Source of the DNA: Lysinibacillus macroides
GTDB lineage: Bacteria > Bacillota > Bacilli > Bacillales_A > Planococcaceae
Assembly (NCBI RefSeq): GCF_001281525.1
Contig: NZ_LGCI01000005.1
Location: forward strand, 62,001 to 126,000
DNA: 64,000 nucleotides
Direction of reading: 5' to 3'
A program made the position numbers and the translations under genes. The first letter of the stretch is position 1. The number at the start of each line of letters is the position of its first letter. The notes beneath the pieces are model-generated. The model was not told the DNA's origin and ran no database searches. It worked only from the letters and a program-made list of their open reading frames with translations. This document shows, in pieces, positions 55,085 through 64,000 of the stretch.

Positions 55085-55279
55085 TTAATGATGATCTGCA
55101 GCCTCTGGTGTAGGATCGTTTGGAATAATGGCACCAATAACAAAAATTAGGATGGAGAATACAACAGAAATGATTGCTCCAACTTTAAAATCAAATGGTG
55201 CACCAAGCACAGAGCTGACTACATAGTTTAACATTGACACTAGTAGGAATGACCATATAAACGTCACAATGTATTGCAT
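55085..55279 (-). CDS. DUF2929-family small membrane protein (YjzD-like)
   Basis: A 64-residue protein with two membrane helices (about 3-22 and 33-50) and a polar tail ending EAADHH. MQYIVTFIWSFLLVSMLNYVV and GAIISVVFSILIFVIGAIIP match DUF2929/YjzD by eye. The function is unknown. The ATG at 55279 has GAGGTGA five bases upstream; a longer frame begins at 55312 without a site. The gene is divergent from fabH. Confidence 0.75.
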   Translation of the reverse strand: MQYIVTFIWSFLLVSMLNYVVSSVLGAPFDFKVGAIISVVFSILIFVIGAIIPNDPTPEAADHH

Positions 55280-55399
55280 TAATTTCACCTCAACCGAACT
55301 TTTTTCAATCACAAAGTTTTACTCATATTCATTATCATATCATAACATAAATCGAAAAAAAATGAATCTTTTATGAATTTGTCACAATTCTAGAACGGT

Positions 55400-55530
55400 G
55401 CTCAAAAGTAAGGAAGCTTCGCTCAAAAAGAGTGAGTAGTCGCTCAAAAGCAAGGGAATTCGGCTCAAAAAAGTGAAGATTCGCCCAAAAGTAGAGTCAC
55501 TCCGCTCAATAACAGCAAGATGTCCCTTAA
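55400..55530. repeat. 21-bp phased repeat array, locus 3 (7 units)
   Basis: Cores begin at 55400, 55421, 55442, 55463, 55483, 55504 and 55525. Steps are 21 bp except one of 20. Most read GCTCAA (one GCCCAA, the last CCTTAA), followed usually by AA. A single off-phase GATCAA lies at 55534. Unlike the other two loci it does not alternate, so it shows the 21-bp unit on its own. It lies between the DUF2929 gene and the fabH promoter. Confidence 0.88.
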
Positions 55531-55575
55531 AGTGATCAAAATGTTATCACTAAAATACAATAATCGTAAATCATC

Positions 55576-55621
55576 TTGCACCCTTCCTTTACTATGCGTT
55601 ATAATTATGACCAGTTACTAA
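55576..55621 (+). promoter_or_regulatory. fabHF promoter with FapR-like operator
   Basis: TTGCAC (55576-55581), 18-base spacer and TATAAT (55600-55605) form a strong promoter. TTATGACCAGTTACTAA (55605-55621) resembles the FapR operator (TTAGTAC-type inverted repeat), matching about 13 of 17 positions to the form I remember. FapR senses malonyl-CoA and represses fatty-acid synthesis genes including fabHA-fabF in B. subtilis. Confidence 0.7.
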
Positions 55622-55654
55622 TAATTGATAGTAAGAAAGCTGAGGGGTTGCTAT

Positions 55655-56593
55655 ATGAACGCTGGTATTATAGGAATTGGTAAATACGTTCCTGAGAAGG
55701 TCGTGACAAATGTTGATTTAGAAAAAATAATGGATACTTCGGATGAATGGATTCGTACGCGAACAGGCATTGAAGAGCGTCATTTTGCGGCAGATGATCA
55801 GGAAACTTCAGATTTAGCAGTAGCTGCTGCCAAAGAAGCTATTGCAAAAGCAGGCATTACACCAGAGGAAATTGGCTTAATACTTGTAGCAACTGTAACG
55901 CAGGATCAAACTTTTCCAAGTGTAGCATGTATGGTGCAGGAGCAAATCGGAGCAGTAAATGCAGCGGCGATGGATCAAGCAGCAGCATGTGCAGGATTTA
56001 TATATAGTTTAGTGACAGCCAAGCATTTTGTAGAGGCAAATACTTATAAATATGTCTTAGTAGTAGGTGTAGAAAAGCTATCTAAAGTCATTGATTGGCA
56101 GGATCGTAATACAGCTGTCCTATTTGGAGACGGAGCAAGTGCAGCCATCGTTGGTCCAGTATCTGAAGGTAGAGGTATTTTATCTTTTGAGCTTGGTGCA
56201 GATGGAACAGGTGGTAAAAATCTTTATTTAACAAAACAAGACACAATTGCGATGAATGGTCGTGAAGTATTTAAGTTTGCAGTACGTCAAATGGGTGAAT
56301 CGGCTGTTAATGTATTAGAAAAAGCTGGTTTAACAAAAGAAGATGTTGATTTTTTAGTGCCACACCAAGCAAATATAAGAATTATGGAGTCTGCTCGTGA
56401 GCGCTTAGAGCTACCACCAGAAAAAATGTCAAAAACGATTCACAAATATGGCAATACTTCTGCGGCTTCTATTGGTATTTCTTTGGTAGATGAGCTTGAA
56501 GCAGGTAAAATTAAAGAGGATGATTTATTAGTCCTAGTTGGTTTTGGCGGCGGTTTAACATGGGGTGCCGTTACTATGAGATGGGGCAAATAA
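55655..56593 (+). CDS. fabH: 3-oxoacyl-ACP synthase III
   Basis: A 312-residue condensing enzyme that starts fatty-acid synthesis by joining an acyl-CoA primer (branched primers in bacilli) to malonyl-ACP. The Cys-His-Asn triad is visible: Cys112 in DQAAACAGF, His in PHQANIRI and Asn in [13 protein letters not shown] 55655 follows GAGGGG; an in-frame start at 55625 lies within the promoter region. It is in an operon with fabF, 30 bases apart. Confidence 0.96.
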   Translation: MNAGIIGIGKYVPEKVVTNVDLEKIMDTSDEWIRTRTGIEERHFAADDQETSDLAVAAAKEAIAKAGITPEEIGLILVATVTQDQTFPSVACMVQEQIGAVNAAAMDQAAACAGFIYSLVTAKHFVEANTYKYVLVVGVEKLSKVIDWQDRNTAVLFGDGASAAIVGPVSEGRGILSFELGADGTGGKNLYLTKQDTIAMNGREVFKFAVRQMGESAVNVLEKAGLTKEDVDFLVPHQANIRIMESARERLELPPEKMSKTIHKYGNTSAASIGISLVDELEAGKIKEDDLLVLVGFGGGLTWGAVTMRWGK

Positions 56594-56623
56594 CAATGAA
56601 AAATGCTAGAGGGGAGCAAGAAA

Positions 56624-57865
56624 ATGAGTAAACGACGAGTAGTAATTACAGGAATTGGCGCAGTGACACCGCTAGGAAATAGCATTGAAGAAACATGGGC
56701 TAATATTAAAGCGGGTAAATCTGGCGTTGGTGAGCTAACACGTTTAAATAAAGATCTTTTTGCAGCGAAAATTGCGGCAGAAGTAAAAGATTTTAATATT
56801 GAACAATATGTGGATCGCAAAGAAGCACGTAAAATGGATCGTTTCACGCAATACGCATTAGCCGCTTCTATTATGGCAATGGAAGATGCACAGCTAACAA
56901 TTGATGAGGAGCTTGCACCACGCGCAGGAGTTTGGATTGGTTCTGGTATCGGAGGTATGGAAACATATGAACAACAGTTTTTAACATTCCAAGAGCGCGG
57001 TGCAAGACGTGTTAGCCCATTCTTTATTCCAATGATGATTCCTGATATGGCTTCGGGTCAGGTGTCGATTCATTTTGGTGCAAAGGGCATTAACTCTTGC
57101 TCGGTAACGGCATGTGCTTCAGGTACAAACTCAATTGGTGATGCTTTTAAGGTAATTGAACGTGGCGATGCAGATGTGATGATTTCAGGTGGAGCTGAAT
57201 CGCCAATCGTGACAATGGCTGTGGCGGGCTTCTGTGCCAATACAGCTTTATCCTTAAATCAAGACCCACAAACTGCCTGTCGTCCATTTGATAAAAACCG
57301 CGATGGCTTTATTATCGCGGAAGGTGCAGGCATTGTTGTTTTAGAAGAATATGAACATGCTAAAGCTCGCGGTGCTAAAATCTATGCTGAAGTGTTAGGC
57401 TATGGAGCAACGGGTGATGCGCATCATATTACGGCTCCAGCTCCTGAGGGTGAGGGGGCAGCACGTGCCATGGCACAAGCATTGACAGATGGCGGTGTAG
57501 AGCCAGCACAAGTTGACTATATCAATGCACATGGTACAAGTACGCCTTACAATGATTTATTTGAAACACAAGCGGTTAAAACAGTGTTTGGTGAACATGC
57601 CTATAAGCTTGCAATGAGCTCGACAAAGTCGATGACAGGTCATTTACTAGGAGCAGCCGGCGGTATAGAAGCTATTTTTACAGCGCTTGCCTTAAAAGAA
57701 GGTATATTACCACCAACAATCAATCTAACAGAGCCAGACCCTGAGTGTGATTTAGATTATGTACCAAATGAAGCACGTACAGCAGAGATTCAATACGCAA
57801 TGAGTAATTCACTTGGCTTTGGTGGTCATAATGCTAGCCTTTTATTTAAAAAATATGAAGCATAA
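56624..57865 (+). CDS. fabF: 3-oxoacyl-ACP synthase II
   Basis: A 413-residue elongating condensing enzyme. It has the catalytic Cys164 in [11 protein letters not shown] and two His in [11 protein letters not shown] and [10 protein letters not shown]. It elongates acyl-ACP with malonyl-ACP and is the main target of membrane-fluidity control in many bacteria. The ATG at 56624 has GAGGGGAG upstream. It ends before a strong terminator. Confidence 0.97.
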   Translation: MSKRRVVITGIGAVTPLGNSIEETWANIKAGKSGVGELTRLNKDLFAAKIAAEVKDFNIEQYVDRKEARKMDRFTQYALAASIMAMEDAQLTIDEELAPRAGVWIGSGIGGMETYEQQFLTFQERGARRVSPFFIPMMIPDMASGQVSIHFGAKGINSCSVTACASGTNSIGDAFKVIERGDADVMISGGAESPIVTMAVAGFCANTALSLNQDPQTACRPFDKNRDGFIIAEGAGIVVLEEYEHAKARGAKIYAEVLGYGATGDAHHITAPAPEGEGAARAMAQALTDGGVEPAQVDYINAHGTSTPYNDLFETQAVKTVFGEHAYKLAMSSTKSMTGHLLGAAGGIEAIFTALALKEGILPPTINLTEPDPECDLDYVPNEARTAEIQYAMSNSLGFGGHNASLLFKKYEA

Positions 57866-57887
57866 GTAGCGCTTCTAAATTTAAAAA

Positions 57888-57925
57888 ACGTCAGCCAAAT
57901 TTTTAATGGCTGACGTCTTTTTTTA
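57888..57925 (+). terminator. Terminator of fabHF
   Basis: ACGTCAGCC (57888-57896) / GGCTGACGT (57908-57916) then seven Ts. Confidence 0.92.
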
Positions 57926-57977
57926 TAGTTTTGTGAATACATGATAAGTAAGAAGAAATAGAAAGGATGCCGCTACT

Positions 57978-58199
57978 GTGTTTCGTCTTTTTATATTTTT
58001 AGTAAGCTATGGCTTAATGATTCTCTCACTAGGAAATTTGATACTGTACTTAAATTATCGTACTCTTGGCTATTCCTGGAAAGTTGTATTTAAATTTATT
58101 TTTCAAACAACAGAATTTTATATGGCTATCGGAGCCTGTATCATATTATGCGCTGTTGTCCTTGATATTGGTTTTGATCGATCGGCAGACAAGCTATAA
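57978..58199 (+). CDS. Small two-helix membrane protein of unknown function
   Basis: A 73-residue protein with helices at about 3-24 (LFIFLVSYGLMILSLGNLILYL) and 49-67 (MAIGACIILCAVVLDIGF). GTG start at 57978 with AAAGGATG upstream. No family is recognised. It is convergent with trpS, whose stop is one base away. Codon use and position after the fabHF terminator suggest a real gene of its own. Confidence 0.6.
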   Translation: MFRLFIFLVSYGLMILSLGNLILYLNYRTLGYSWKVVFKFIFQTTEFYMAIGACIILCAVVLDIGFDRSADKL

Positions 58200-58200
58200 T

Positions 58201-59220
<1,020 letters not shown>

Positions 59221-59239
59221 TTACGCCTTGGCTGCGCTT

Positions 59240-59525
59240 TGCCGTGGTTTAGACAGAATCAAAATAAAAAAACATCATGCGCCCTTATTAGATTTTTTCT
59301 AATGAAGGGACGAATGATGTTTGAATCCGCGGTACCACCCAGCTTGCCGAAATCGGCCACTCTGCTTCGTAACGTGAAGGGACGAGCTTTGCTAATAGTT
59401 GAACACGTTCACAAAGCTAACTCAGAAGTCCATTCCATATACCTCCACGATCTGTTTGCAGCAACCACAGACTCTCTACACGTTTTAGCATATGTACTAC
59501 TCTTCGTCAGCGTTTTTCCTTAATG
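59240..59525 (-). ncRNA. T-box riboswitch leader of trpS
   Basis: Read on the minus strand, the leader contains a stem I region (AGAGAGTCTGTGGTTGCTGC and on), a specifier-loop-like GAATGGACTTC offering the Trp codon UGG (about 59432-59430), and the conserved T-box AGGGTGGTACCGCG (59341-59328). A terminator follows: ACATCATTCG...CGCATGATGT (59320-59272) and a T-run. Uncharged tRNA-Trp would pair with the specifier and the T-box bulge to favour antitermination. An apparent plus-strand frame across it is an artefact. Confidence 0.9.
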
Positions 59526-59824
59526 TAATGTATAATTGCAAAGAATTATATTATAAAGATTAAATTATGTAAAGTCAGACTTTTGGCGGTGTTTTTTTTC
59601 GAAAAAAAATTATATGCTTTTCTTGTTGCATAATTTTGTTAAAAATAAAATTATTTTTAGTAAGTTTACGTTTTGGTGTACACGTCAAATTGACAATATT
59701 CTCGTTTAATTTCTGTAAATGAGAACAAATAAGAGTAGAGACAGATGTTTAAAAAGTGTGGAAAGTGGGAATATTAGTAGTAGTCATCTGAGCCGTAAGA
59801 AAAGATAGATAGGTGGAAATATAT
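59526..59824. other. AT-rich intergenic region upstream of spx
   Basis: Contains a TTGACA at 59691-59696 and an inverted repeat TTCTCGTTT/AAATGAGAA near 59699-59725. A ten-codon ATG frame at 59747 (MFKKCGKWEY) has no ribosome site. A promoter for trpS on the minus strand must lie at the left edge. No convincing gene. Confidence 0.4.
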
Positions 59825-59866
59825 AAAAAGACAGAATATTTAGTTAGGCAATCCGTCTTTTTTTTA
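59825..59866 (+). terminator. Possible weak terminator upstream of spx
   Basis: AAAAAGAC (59825-59832) can pair with GTCTTTTT (59855-59862), followed by more Ts; the loop is long. Confidence 0.4.
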
Positions 59867-59989
59867 TTGGAACTATATTCAAATACAACAGAGTGCTGTA
59901 TAATGTTAATGTGTATCGTACATTACATTAATTCTAATTTAACACACTAGTTTATAGATAATGATTACAAAAGGAAGGGATGTGTCAGA

Positions 59990-60388
59990 ATGATCGTAAC
60001 GTTATTTACATCACCAAGCTGTACTTCTTGTCGTAAAGCAAAAGCATGGTTAGAGGAACATGAAATTCCATATACAGAGCGAAATATATTTTCTGAACCA
60101 TTAAGCATTAGTGAAATAAAAAAAATTTTGCGCATGACTGAAGATGGAACAGACGAAATTATTTCTACTCGCTCAAAAATATTCCAAAAATTAAATGTCG
60201 ATGTTGAAAGCTTACCGCTACAACGTTTATATGAATTAATTCAGGAATACCCTGGATTATTACGTCGACCAATTATTTTAGATGAAAAACGTCTACAAGT
60301 AGGCTATAACGAAGATGAAATTCGCCGCTTTTTACCTCGTAAAGTTCGTGCTTATCAGCTACAAGAAGCTCAGCGTGTAGTGAATTAA
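59990..60388 (+). CDS. spx: Spx-type redox-sensing transcriptional regulator
   Basis: A 132-residue ArsC-fold protein. The redox switch Cys11-x-x-Cys14 (SPSCTSCRK), the RNA polymerase alpha-CTD-binding surface and the C-terminal [29 protein letters not shown] (20-residue core [20 protein letters not shown]) match Spx. It activates thiol-stress genes and is degraded by ClpXP. ATG 59990 follows AAGGAAGGG. A TATAAT at 59899-59904 is a likely promoter element. The spx-mecA-coiA-pepF order is like B. subtilis. Confidence 0.95.
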   Translation: MIVTLFTSPSCTSCRKAKAWLEEHEIPYTERNIFSEPLSISEIKKILRMTEDGTDEIISTRSKIFQKLNVDVESLPLQRLYELIQEYPGLLRRPIILDEKRLQVGYNEDEIRRFLPRKVRAYQLQEAQRVVN

Positions 60389-60416
60389 TCGTATCATTTC
60401 TGAATAATATAAGTAG

Positions 60417-60461
60417 TAGATGTTACAAATGTAAAATACATATTGTGACATCTATTTTTTT
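60417..60461 (+). terminator. Terminator of spx
   Basis: TAGATGTTACAA (60417-60428) pairs with TTGTGACATCTA (60443-60454) with one G-T pair, then seven Ts. Confidence 0.88.
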
Positions 60462-60825
60462 GTGGTTTACTTTAGGTAAATCCTTCTCTATAAAGTATAA
60501 TAATTAATAGGAAAGAGTCATATATTTCCGTAAAAGTATGTTAAACTTGATTTAAGATAGATAGTTTACTACAATTTCAATAATTCAAATAACTTCTGTG
60601 AAACGGTGTATATCCTTTTCATTTTATGACAAAACAGCATACAATAGAGATAGGGATAACTGTAAATAAAAAATTTTATATTTACAGCTCCTCAAGTGAT
60701 TTTATTGTAGTGTGGTCAAAGGTTGAAAAACAATTGTGGTATGAAGGTTAAAATTAATGAATAAAAGCATACTAATGAAACAAAGCTGTTTTTCGACATA
60801 TGACAGTGAAGGGAGATGAGGTCTA
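60462..60825 (+). other. Upstream region of mecA, no gene
   Basis: No coding frame here. A perfect inverted repeat CTGTAAAT (60660-60667) / ATTTACAG (60680-60687) lies 140 bases before mecA. TACAAT near 60640 preceded by a TTTCAT at 18 bases is a possible promoter. The length suggests a regulated leader. Confidence 0.4.
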
Positions 60826-61494
60826 GTGGACATCGAACGTGTAAATGAAAATACACTCAAGCTCTTTATTACGTACAATGATATAGAGGATCGCGGCTAT
60901 AGTCGTGAAGAGATTTGGTACAATCGAGCGAAGGGTGAGCAACTTTTTTGGGATATGATTGATGAAGTAAACACGGAGGATTATTTTGATGTAGAAGGTC
61001 CGATTTGGATTCATATCAATGCATCTGAAGTGGGCTTGGAAATCATTGTCACACGTGCACATATTTTAAAAGACGGTGAAACATTAGATGGTCATTCGAA
61101 TTTTGATGAACACAAAGATATGTTTGCACCATTTGATGAGGTTGGAGAGGATCTTCTTAGCCAGCTAACTCAATTTGGTGATATGGATGAGTCAGAGTTG
61201 TTTATGGATACAGATATTTATGTTTATAAATTTAAAGATATTGATGAGTTAATCCCTGTTGCCAAACGAATGACAGACGAATTAGTGGATTCCTCATTAT
61301 TCAAATATGAAAATTGGTACTATTTAGTTGTTGATTTCGGCAATGCAGATGAGGAATTAAATCGTCATGATCGAAATGCAGTGATCAAGGAATTTTTAAC
61401 ACCATCCAATTTTACCATCCATCGTTTAGAGGAATATGGTGAAAAAATCATGGAATTTAATTGCTTTGAAACTGTTCGAAAATATTTTGCTTAA
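60826..61494 (+). CDS. mecA: ClpC adaptor protein MecA
   Basis: A 222-residue adaptor. The N-terminal substrate-binding part (about 1-85; MDIERVNENTLKLFITYNDIEDRGYSREEIW, first 20 shown as MDIERVNENTLKLFITYNDI) is followed by an acidic linker and a C-terminal ClpC-binding domain (about 120-222; LFMDTDIYVYKFKDIDELI). It delivers ComK and other targets to ClpCP. GTG start at 60826 with GGGAG ten bases upstream. The two ComK paralogues in this window are its expected substrates. Confidence 0.95.
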   Translation: MDIERVNENTLKLFITYNDIEDRGYSREEIWYNRAKGEQLFWDMIDEVNTEDYFDVEGPIWIHINASEVGLEIIVTRAHILKDGETLDGHSNFDEHKDMFAPFDEVGEDLLSQLTQFGDMDESELFMDTDIYVYKFKDIDELIPVAKRMTDELVDSSLFKYENWYYLVVDFGNADEELNRHDRNAVIKEFLTPSNFTIHRLEEYGEKIMEFNCFETVRKYFA

Positions 61495-61531
61495 GCATAG
61501 AAGCTTCTGATTCTTTCAAGCATTGAGGCTG

Positions 61532-61578
61532 TAGTGAACTCAAGTAACTTCTTGAGATTCACTACCGTCTTTTTTTAT
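61532..61578 (+). terminator. Terminator of mecA
   Basis: GTAGTGAACTCAAG (61532-61545) pairs with CTTGAGATTCACTAC (61552-61566; one bulge), then seven Ts. Confidence 0.9.
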
Positions 61579-61583
61579 TGATA

Positions 61584-61646
61584 AATAGCCGCATTTATTA
61601 AATTTTAAGAAAAAACCTCTTTTTATTTGTTTATTTCTTCTATACT
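61584..61646 (+). promoter_or_regulatory. coiA promoter with candidate ComK AT-box
   Basis: An exact AAAA-N5-TTTT lies at 61611-61623, an imperfect partner AATA-N5-ATTT at 61584-61596 (14 bases apart), and a TATACT -10 at 61641-61646. Competence genes are ComK targets in B. subtilis; the 14-base spacing is not a standard one. Confidence 0.4.
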
Positions 61647-61678
61647 CGATTATAGTTGGCTAAAAAGGAGCTGATGCT

Positions 61679-62800
61679 ATGCTGATTGCCTATACCGATC
61701 AACAGCAGCTTTTTCTTCCCTATCAATATACGAGGGAGACTTTACAGCGATATAGGCGGCAAATAAAATTTCTTTGTCCGCAATGCTTAGAGCCAGTTCA
61801 GCTTAAAATGGGTCATTATAATATCCCTCATTTTGCTCATCTTGCCAAAAATCAATGTGACCAATTCTTTGCAGAAGGAGAATCTAAATTGCATTTACAA
61901 GGGAAGATTCAATTATTTGAATGGCTGCAAAAGCTTGGGCATAAAGTGGAGCTAGAGCCATTTTTAAACACTCTTTCTCAACGTCCAGATTTACTTGTTA
62001 CAATAGCAGATAATCGCTTCGCATTTGAATTTCAATGCAGTGCCATCTCTCACGAAAAATGGCAGCAGCGAACAACGGGCTATGAAAAACATCATATACA
62101 GCCAGTTTGGCTTTTTCAAACACCCTCACAAAAACAAACAATAAACGGCATTAGCAAACTTAAAATTTCTCCATTACTCCAAAAAGCATTGATATCAACT
62201 AAAACAGAATTCCCTTATTTAATCACCTATAATGCGTTAACAGCAAAATTTATCTATTGGACGAATCTTCTCCATGTTCATGGGCATACTTTTATAGGCA
62301 AAGTACAAGAAATTCCTCTAGCTAAGCAATGTTTTCCGTTTTACCAACCTACATGTATTACCCAGCAAGAGTTTCAGCAGTATTGGCAGCTTTATAAAGA
62401 CGCTTGTAGACAATTTGCGTATGGGCGATTACTGTATAGTAAAAAAGGTGTGCAAGATCCATTTTTACGATATTGTTATGAATTACAGCTTTCACCCAGT
62501 GCTATCCCTTTATTTATTGGCATACCCGTCAAAGAAGGGGCTGCTATTCCTTTATGTGCTAGTGAATGGCAAATAATGCTGCTCCATTTTAGTAAGCAAT
62601 TATGCTTACAACCTCATGTATTAACAAGAGATCATATTGAACATTTTTTAAATAAACATAAGCTTGAAGTAACAGAGCAAGCCATAAAGGCTGTTCAATC
62701 CTATAGTCTTTTATGGAAGGCTATTGATGATAAACAAGACTTGTCAGATATTTGTGAGCAAGTCTATGTACAATTAGTTGCAATTGCCACAATATACTGA
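61679..62800 (+). CDS. coiA: Competence protein CoiA-like nuclease
   Basis: A 373-residue protein. The N-terminal zinc-ribbon-like part (Cys33-x2-Cys36, then PHFAH and Cys60) precedes a PD-(D/E)xK nuclease domain (about 70-165) with RPDLLV (Asp104) and FAFEFQ (Glu117, Gln119), as in CoiA. CoiA acts in transformation, probably on incoming DNA. AAGGAG precedes the ATG. Adjacent pepF and mecA reproduce the B. subtilis cluster. Confidence 0.92.
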   Translation: MLIAYTDQQQLFLPYQYTRETLQRYRRQIKFLCPQCLEPVQLKMGHYNIPHFAHLAKNQCDQFFAEGESKLHLQGKIQLFEWLQKLGHKVELEPFLNTLSQRPDLLVTIADNRFAFEFQCSAISHEKWQQRTTGYEKHHIQPVWLFQTPSQKQTINGISKLKISPLLQKALISTKTEFPYLITYNALTAKFIYWTNLLHVHGHTFIGKVQEIPLAKQCFPFYQPTCITQQEFQQYWQLYKDACRQFAYGRLLYSKKGVQDPFLRYCYELQLSPSAIPLFIGIPVKEGAAIPLCASEWQIMLLHFSKQLCLQPHVLTRDHIEHFLNKHKLEVTEQAIKAVQSYSLLWKAIDDKQDLSDICEQVYVQLVAIATIY

Positions 62801-62852
62801 GAAAATATGAGAGTAAAAGGAAAAAAGCACATATAAAGGGGGGCTAGCATAT

Positions 62853-64000
62853 ATGGCTAGTAACAATAATCAGGTCTTACTGAGAAGTGAAGTACCAGAG
62901 GCGCTAACTTGGCGTTTAGAGGATATTTTTGCCACAGATGCACTTTGGGAAGAGGAATTTAAAGAAGTTGCAGAGCTTGCCAAAAAAGCCTCTAGTTATG
63001 CAGGTACGCTTACTAATGGAGCAGCGGCATTATTGGCTACTTTACAGTATCACGATCATATTTATGAGCGTGCCATGAAGCTCTACACATATGCCCATAT
63101 GCGTTACGATCAAGACACAACAAATAGCCTATATCAGGATATGAACAGTCGTATTCAAACATTGGCAACAAATATTTCAGCTAGCCTATCATTCTTAACA
63201 CCTGAAATCCTAGCTTTAAGTGAAGAAACCATTGAAAGCTATTTAGCAGAAAATCAAGACCTGCAATTATATAAGCAATCGTTACAAGAAATTACAATGG
63301 CACGCCCACATGTTTTGCCAGCAGAACAAGAAGCATTATTAGCACAAATGGCAGAGGTCACTGGCACAGCTTCCAATACATTTGGCATGTTAAATAATGC
63401 CGATATGGAATTCCCTTATGTAAAGAACGAAGAGGGCGAAGAGGTACAGCTAACGCATGGTAACTATATTAAATTTTTAGAGAGCAAGGATCGTGCTGTA
63501 CGTGAAGGTGCATTTAAAGCCATGTATAAAACATATGGTAAATTTAAAAATACTTTCTCAGCAACGCTTACAGGCAATGTGAAGAAGCATAATGTGAGTG
63601 CACGTATTCGTCATTATGATTCTGCACGCCATGCAGCCATGTCGAATAACTTTATTCCGGAAAATGTTTATGACCAATTGGTTGAAACCATTCATAAGCA
63701 TTTACCAGCAATGCAACGCTATATTGCATTGCGTAAAAAGCTATTAGGTGTGGACGAGTTGCATATGTGGGATTTATTTGCACCGCTTGTGAAAGAAGTC
63801 GATATGAAGGTTACGTATGATGAAGCGCAAGAAATCTTAGTAAAGGCTTTAGCGCCATTAGGTAAGGAATATCAATCCATTGTTCAAAGTGGATTTGATC
63901 AGCGTTGGGTCGATGTGCTAGAGAATAAAGGGAAGCGCAGTGGAGCTTATTCATCAGGCACATATGGCACAAACCCCTATATTTTAATGAACTGGCAAGA
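62853..64000 (+). CDS. pepF: Oligoendopeptidase F, truncated by window edge
   Basis: An open frame from ATG 62853 (AAAGGGGGG upstream) runs off the window after 382 codons without a stop. The sequence is M3B peptidase: EVPEALTWRLEDIFATDALWEEEF at the start (first 20: EVPEALTWRLEDIFATDALW), TYAHMRYDQDTTNS, MLNNADMEFPYV, RHAAMSNNFIPENVYDQL and HMWDLFAPL. The HExxH zinc site lies beyond the window. PepF degrades oligopeptides in the cytoplasm. It follows coiA by 52 bases, as in B. subtilis. Confidence 0.95.
   Translation, partial: MASNNNQVLLRSEVPEALTWRLEDIFATDALWEEEFKEVAELAKKASSYAGTLTNGAAALLATLQYHDHIYERAMKLYTYAHMRYDQDTTNSLYQDMNSRIQTLATNISASLSFLTPEILALSEETIESYLAENQDLQLYKQSLQEITMARPHVLPAEQEALLAQMAEVTGTASNTFGMLNNADMEFPYVKNEEGEEVQLTHGNYIKFLESKDRAVREGAFKAMYKTYGKFKNTFSATLTGNVKKHNVSARIRHYDSARHAAMSNNFIPENVYDQLVETIHKHLPAMQRYIALRKKLLGVDELHMWDLFAPLVKEVDMKVTYDEAQEILVKALAPLGKEYQSIVQSGFDQRWVDVLENKGKRSGAYSSGTYGTNPYILMNWQ

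Noticed and set aside
59239..59523. A 94-codon plus-strand frame upstream of spx
   Set aside because: It lies antisense over the trpS T-box and its terminator and has no coding signature.
59747..59779. Ten-codon frame MFKKCGKWEY upstream of spx
   Set aside because: No ribosome binding site and no second example; length is within chance expectation.

Overview
The window looks like chromosomal DNA from a low-GC, Gram-positive, flagellated, endospore-former-type Bacillota, most likely Lysinibacillus or a close relative (inference). The reasons are strong AGGAGG-type ribosome binding sites, frequent GTG/TTG starts, many A/T-rich intrinsic terminators, and gene order resembling several Bacillus subtilis blocks: flaG-fliD-fliST-hpf-secA-prfB, ftsEX-ctpB-minJ-csbA and uvrBA-yvlB, addBA, yisK-yisL, yitV-yitW, fabH-fabF, and spx-mecA-coiA-pepF. 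No rRNA, tRNA or CRISPR array was seen. Gene names by synteny come from memory of B. subtilis, not from a search.

Layout. 1-3.6 kb is accessory DNA: the end of an adenylating enzyme, a carrier protein, a complete DDE-transposase IS, and about 1.4 kb of decayed mobile DNA and repeat elements. 3.6-9.1 kb is a tightly overlapping sugar operon (NodB-type deacetylase, NeuC/LegG, NeuB/LegI, NeuD/LegH, PtmE-like nucleotidyltransferase, NeuA/LegF), best read as CMP-nonulosonic acid (legionaminic-like) synthesis for flagellin glycosylation. A near-consensus SigD promoter then drives flaG-fliD-fliT-fliS-fliS (9.1-12.4 kb). 12.5-25 kb holds a PilZ protein, HPF, SecA, two ComK paralogues around prfB (with its +1 frameshift), an IDEAL-domain protein and uvrBA behind a LexA-type box. 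25-34 kb holds yvlB, ftsEX with an M23 hydrolase, a membrane/thioredoxin pair, ctpB, minJ and csbA. 34-46 kb holds azlCD with a divergent HTH-cupin regulator, a TVP38-type membrane protein and addBA. 46-55 kb is housekeeping (yisK, yisL, DegV, Cof hydrolase, yitV, yitW) plus a degenerate membrane-anchored amylase, an FNR-type regulator with C-terminal cysteines, and a ClpB lacking its N-domain behind a perfect CtsR site. 55-64 kb holds fabH-fabF behind a FapR-like operator, trpS with a T-box, spx, mecA, coiA and the start of pepF.

Working together. Two ComK paralogues, MecA, CoiA and AddAB form a coherent DNA-uptake/recombination set, with Spx sharing the MecA/Clp machinery. The legionaminic-type genes and flagellar cap/chaperone genes form a motility and flagellar-glycan unit. 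FtsEX, the M23 hydrolase, CtpB and MinJ serve envelope and division control.

The most unusual signal is non-coding: three separate intergenic arrays (25.06-25.21, 36.79-37.02, 55.40-55.53 kb) of a six-base core G(C/A)TCAA recurring at 21 bp, i.e. two helical turns, often alternating GCTCAA and GATCAA. I do not know a described function for it.
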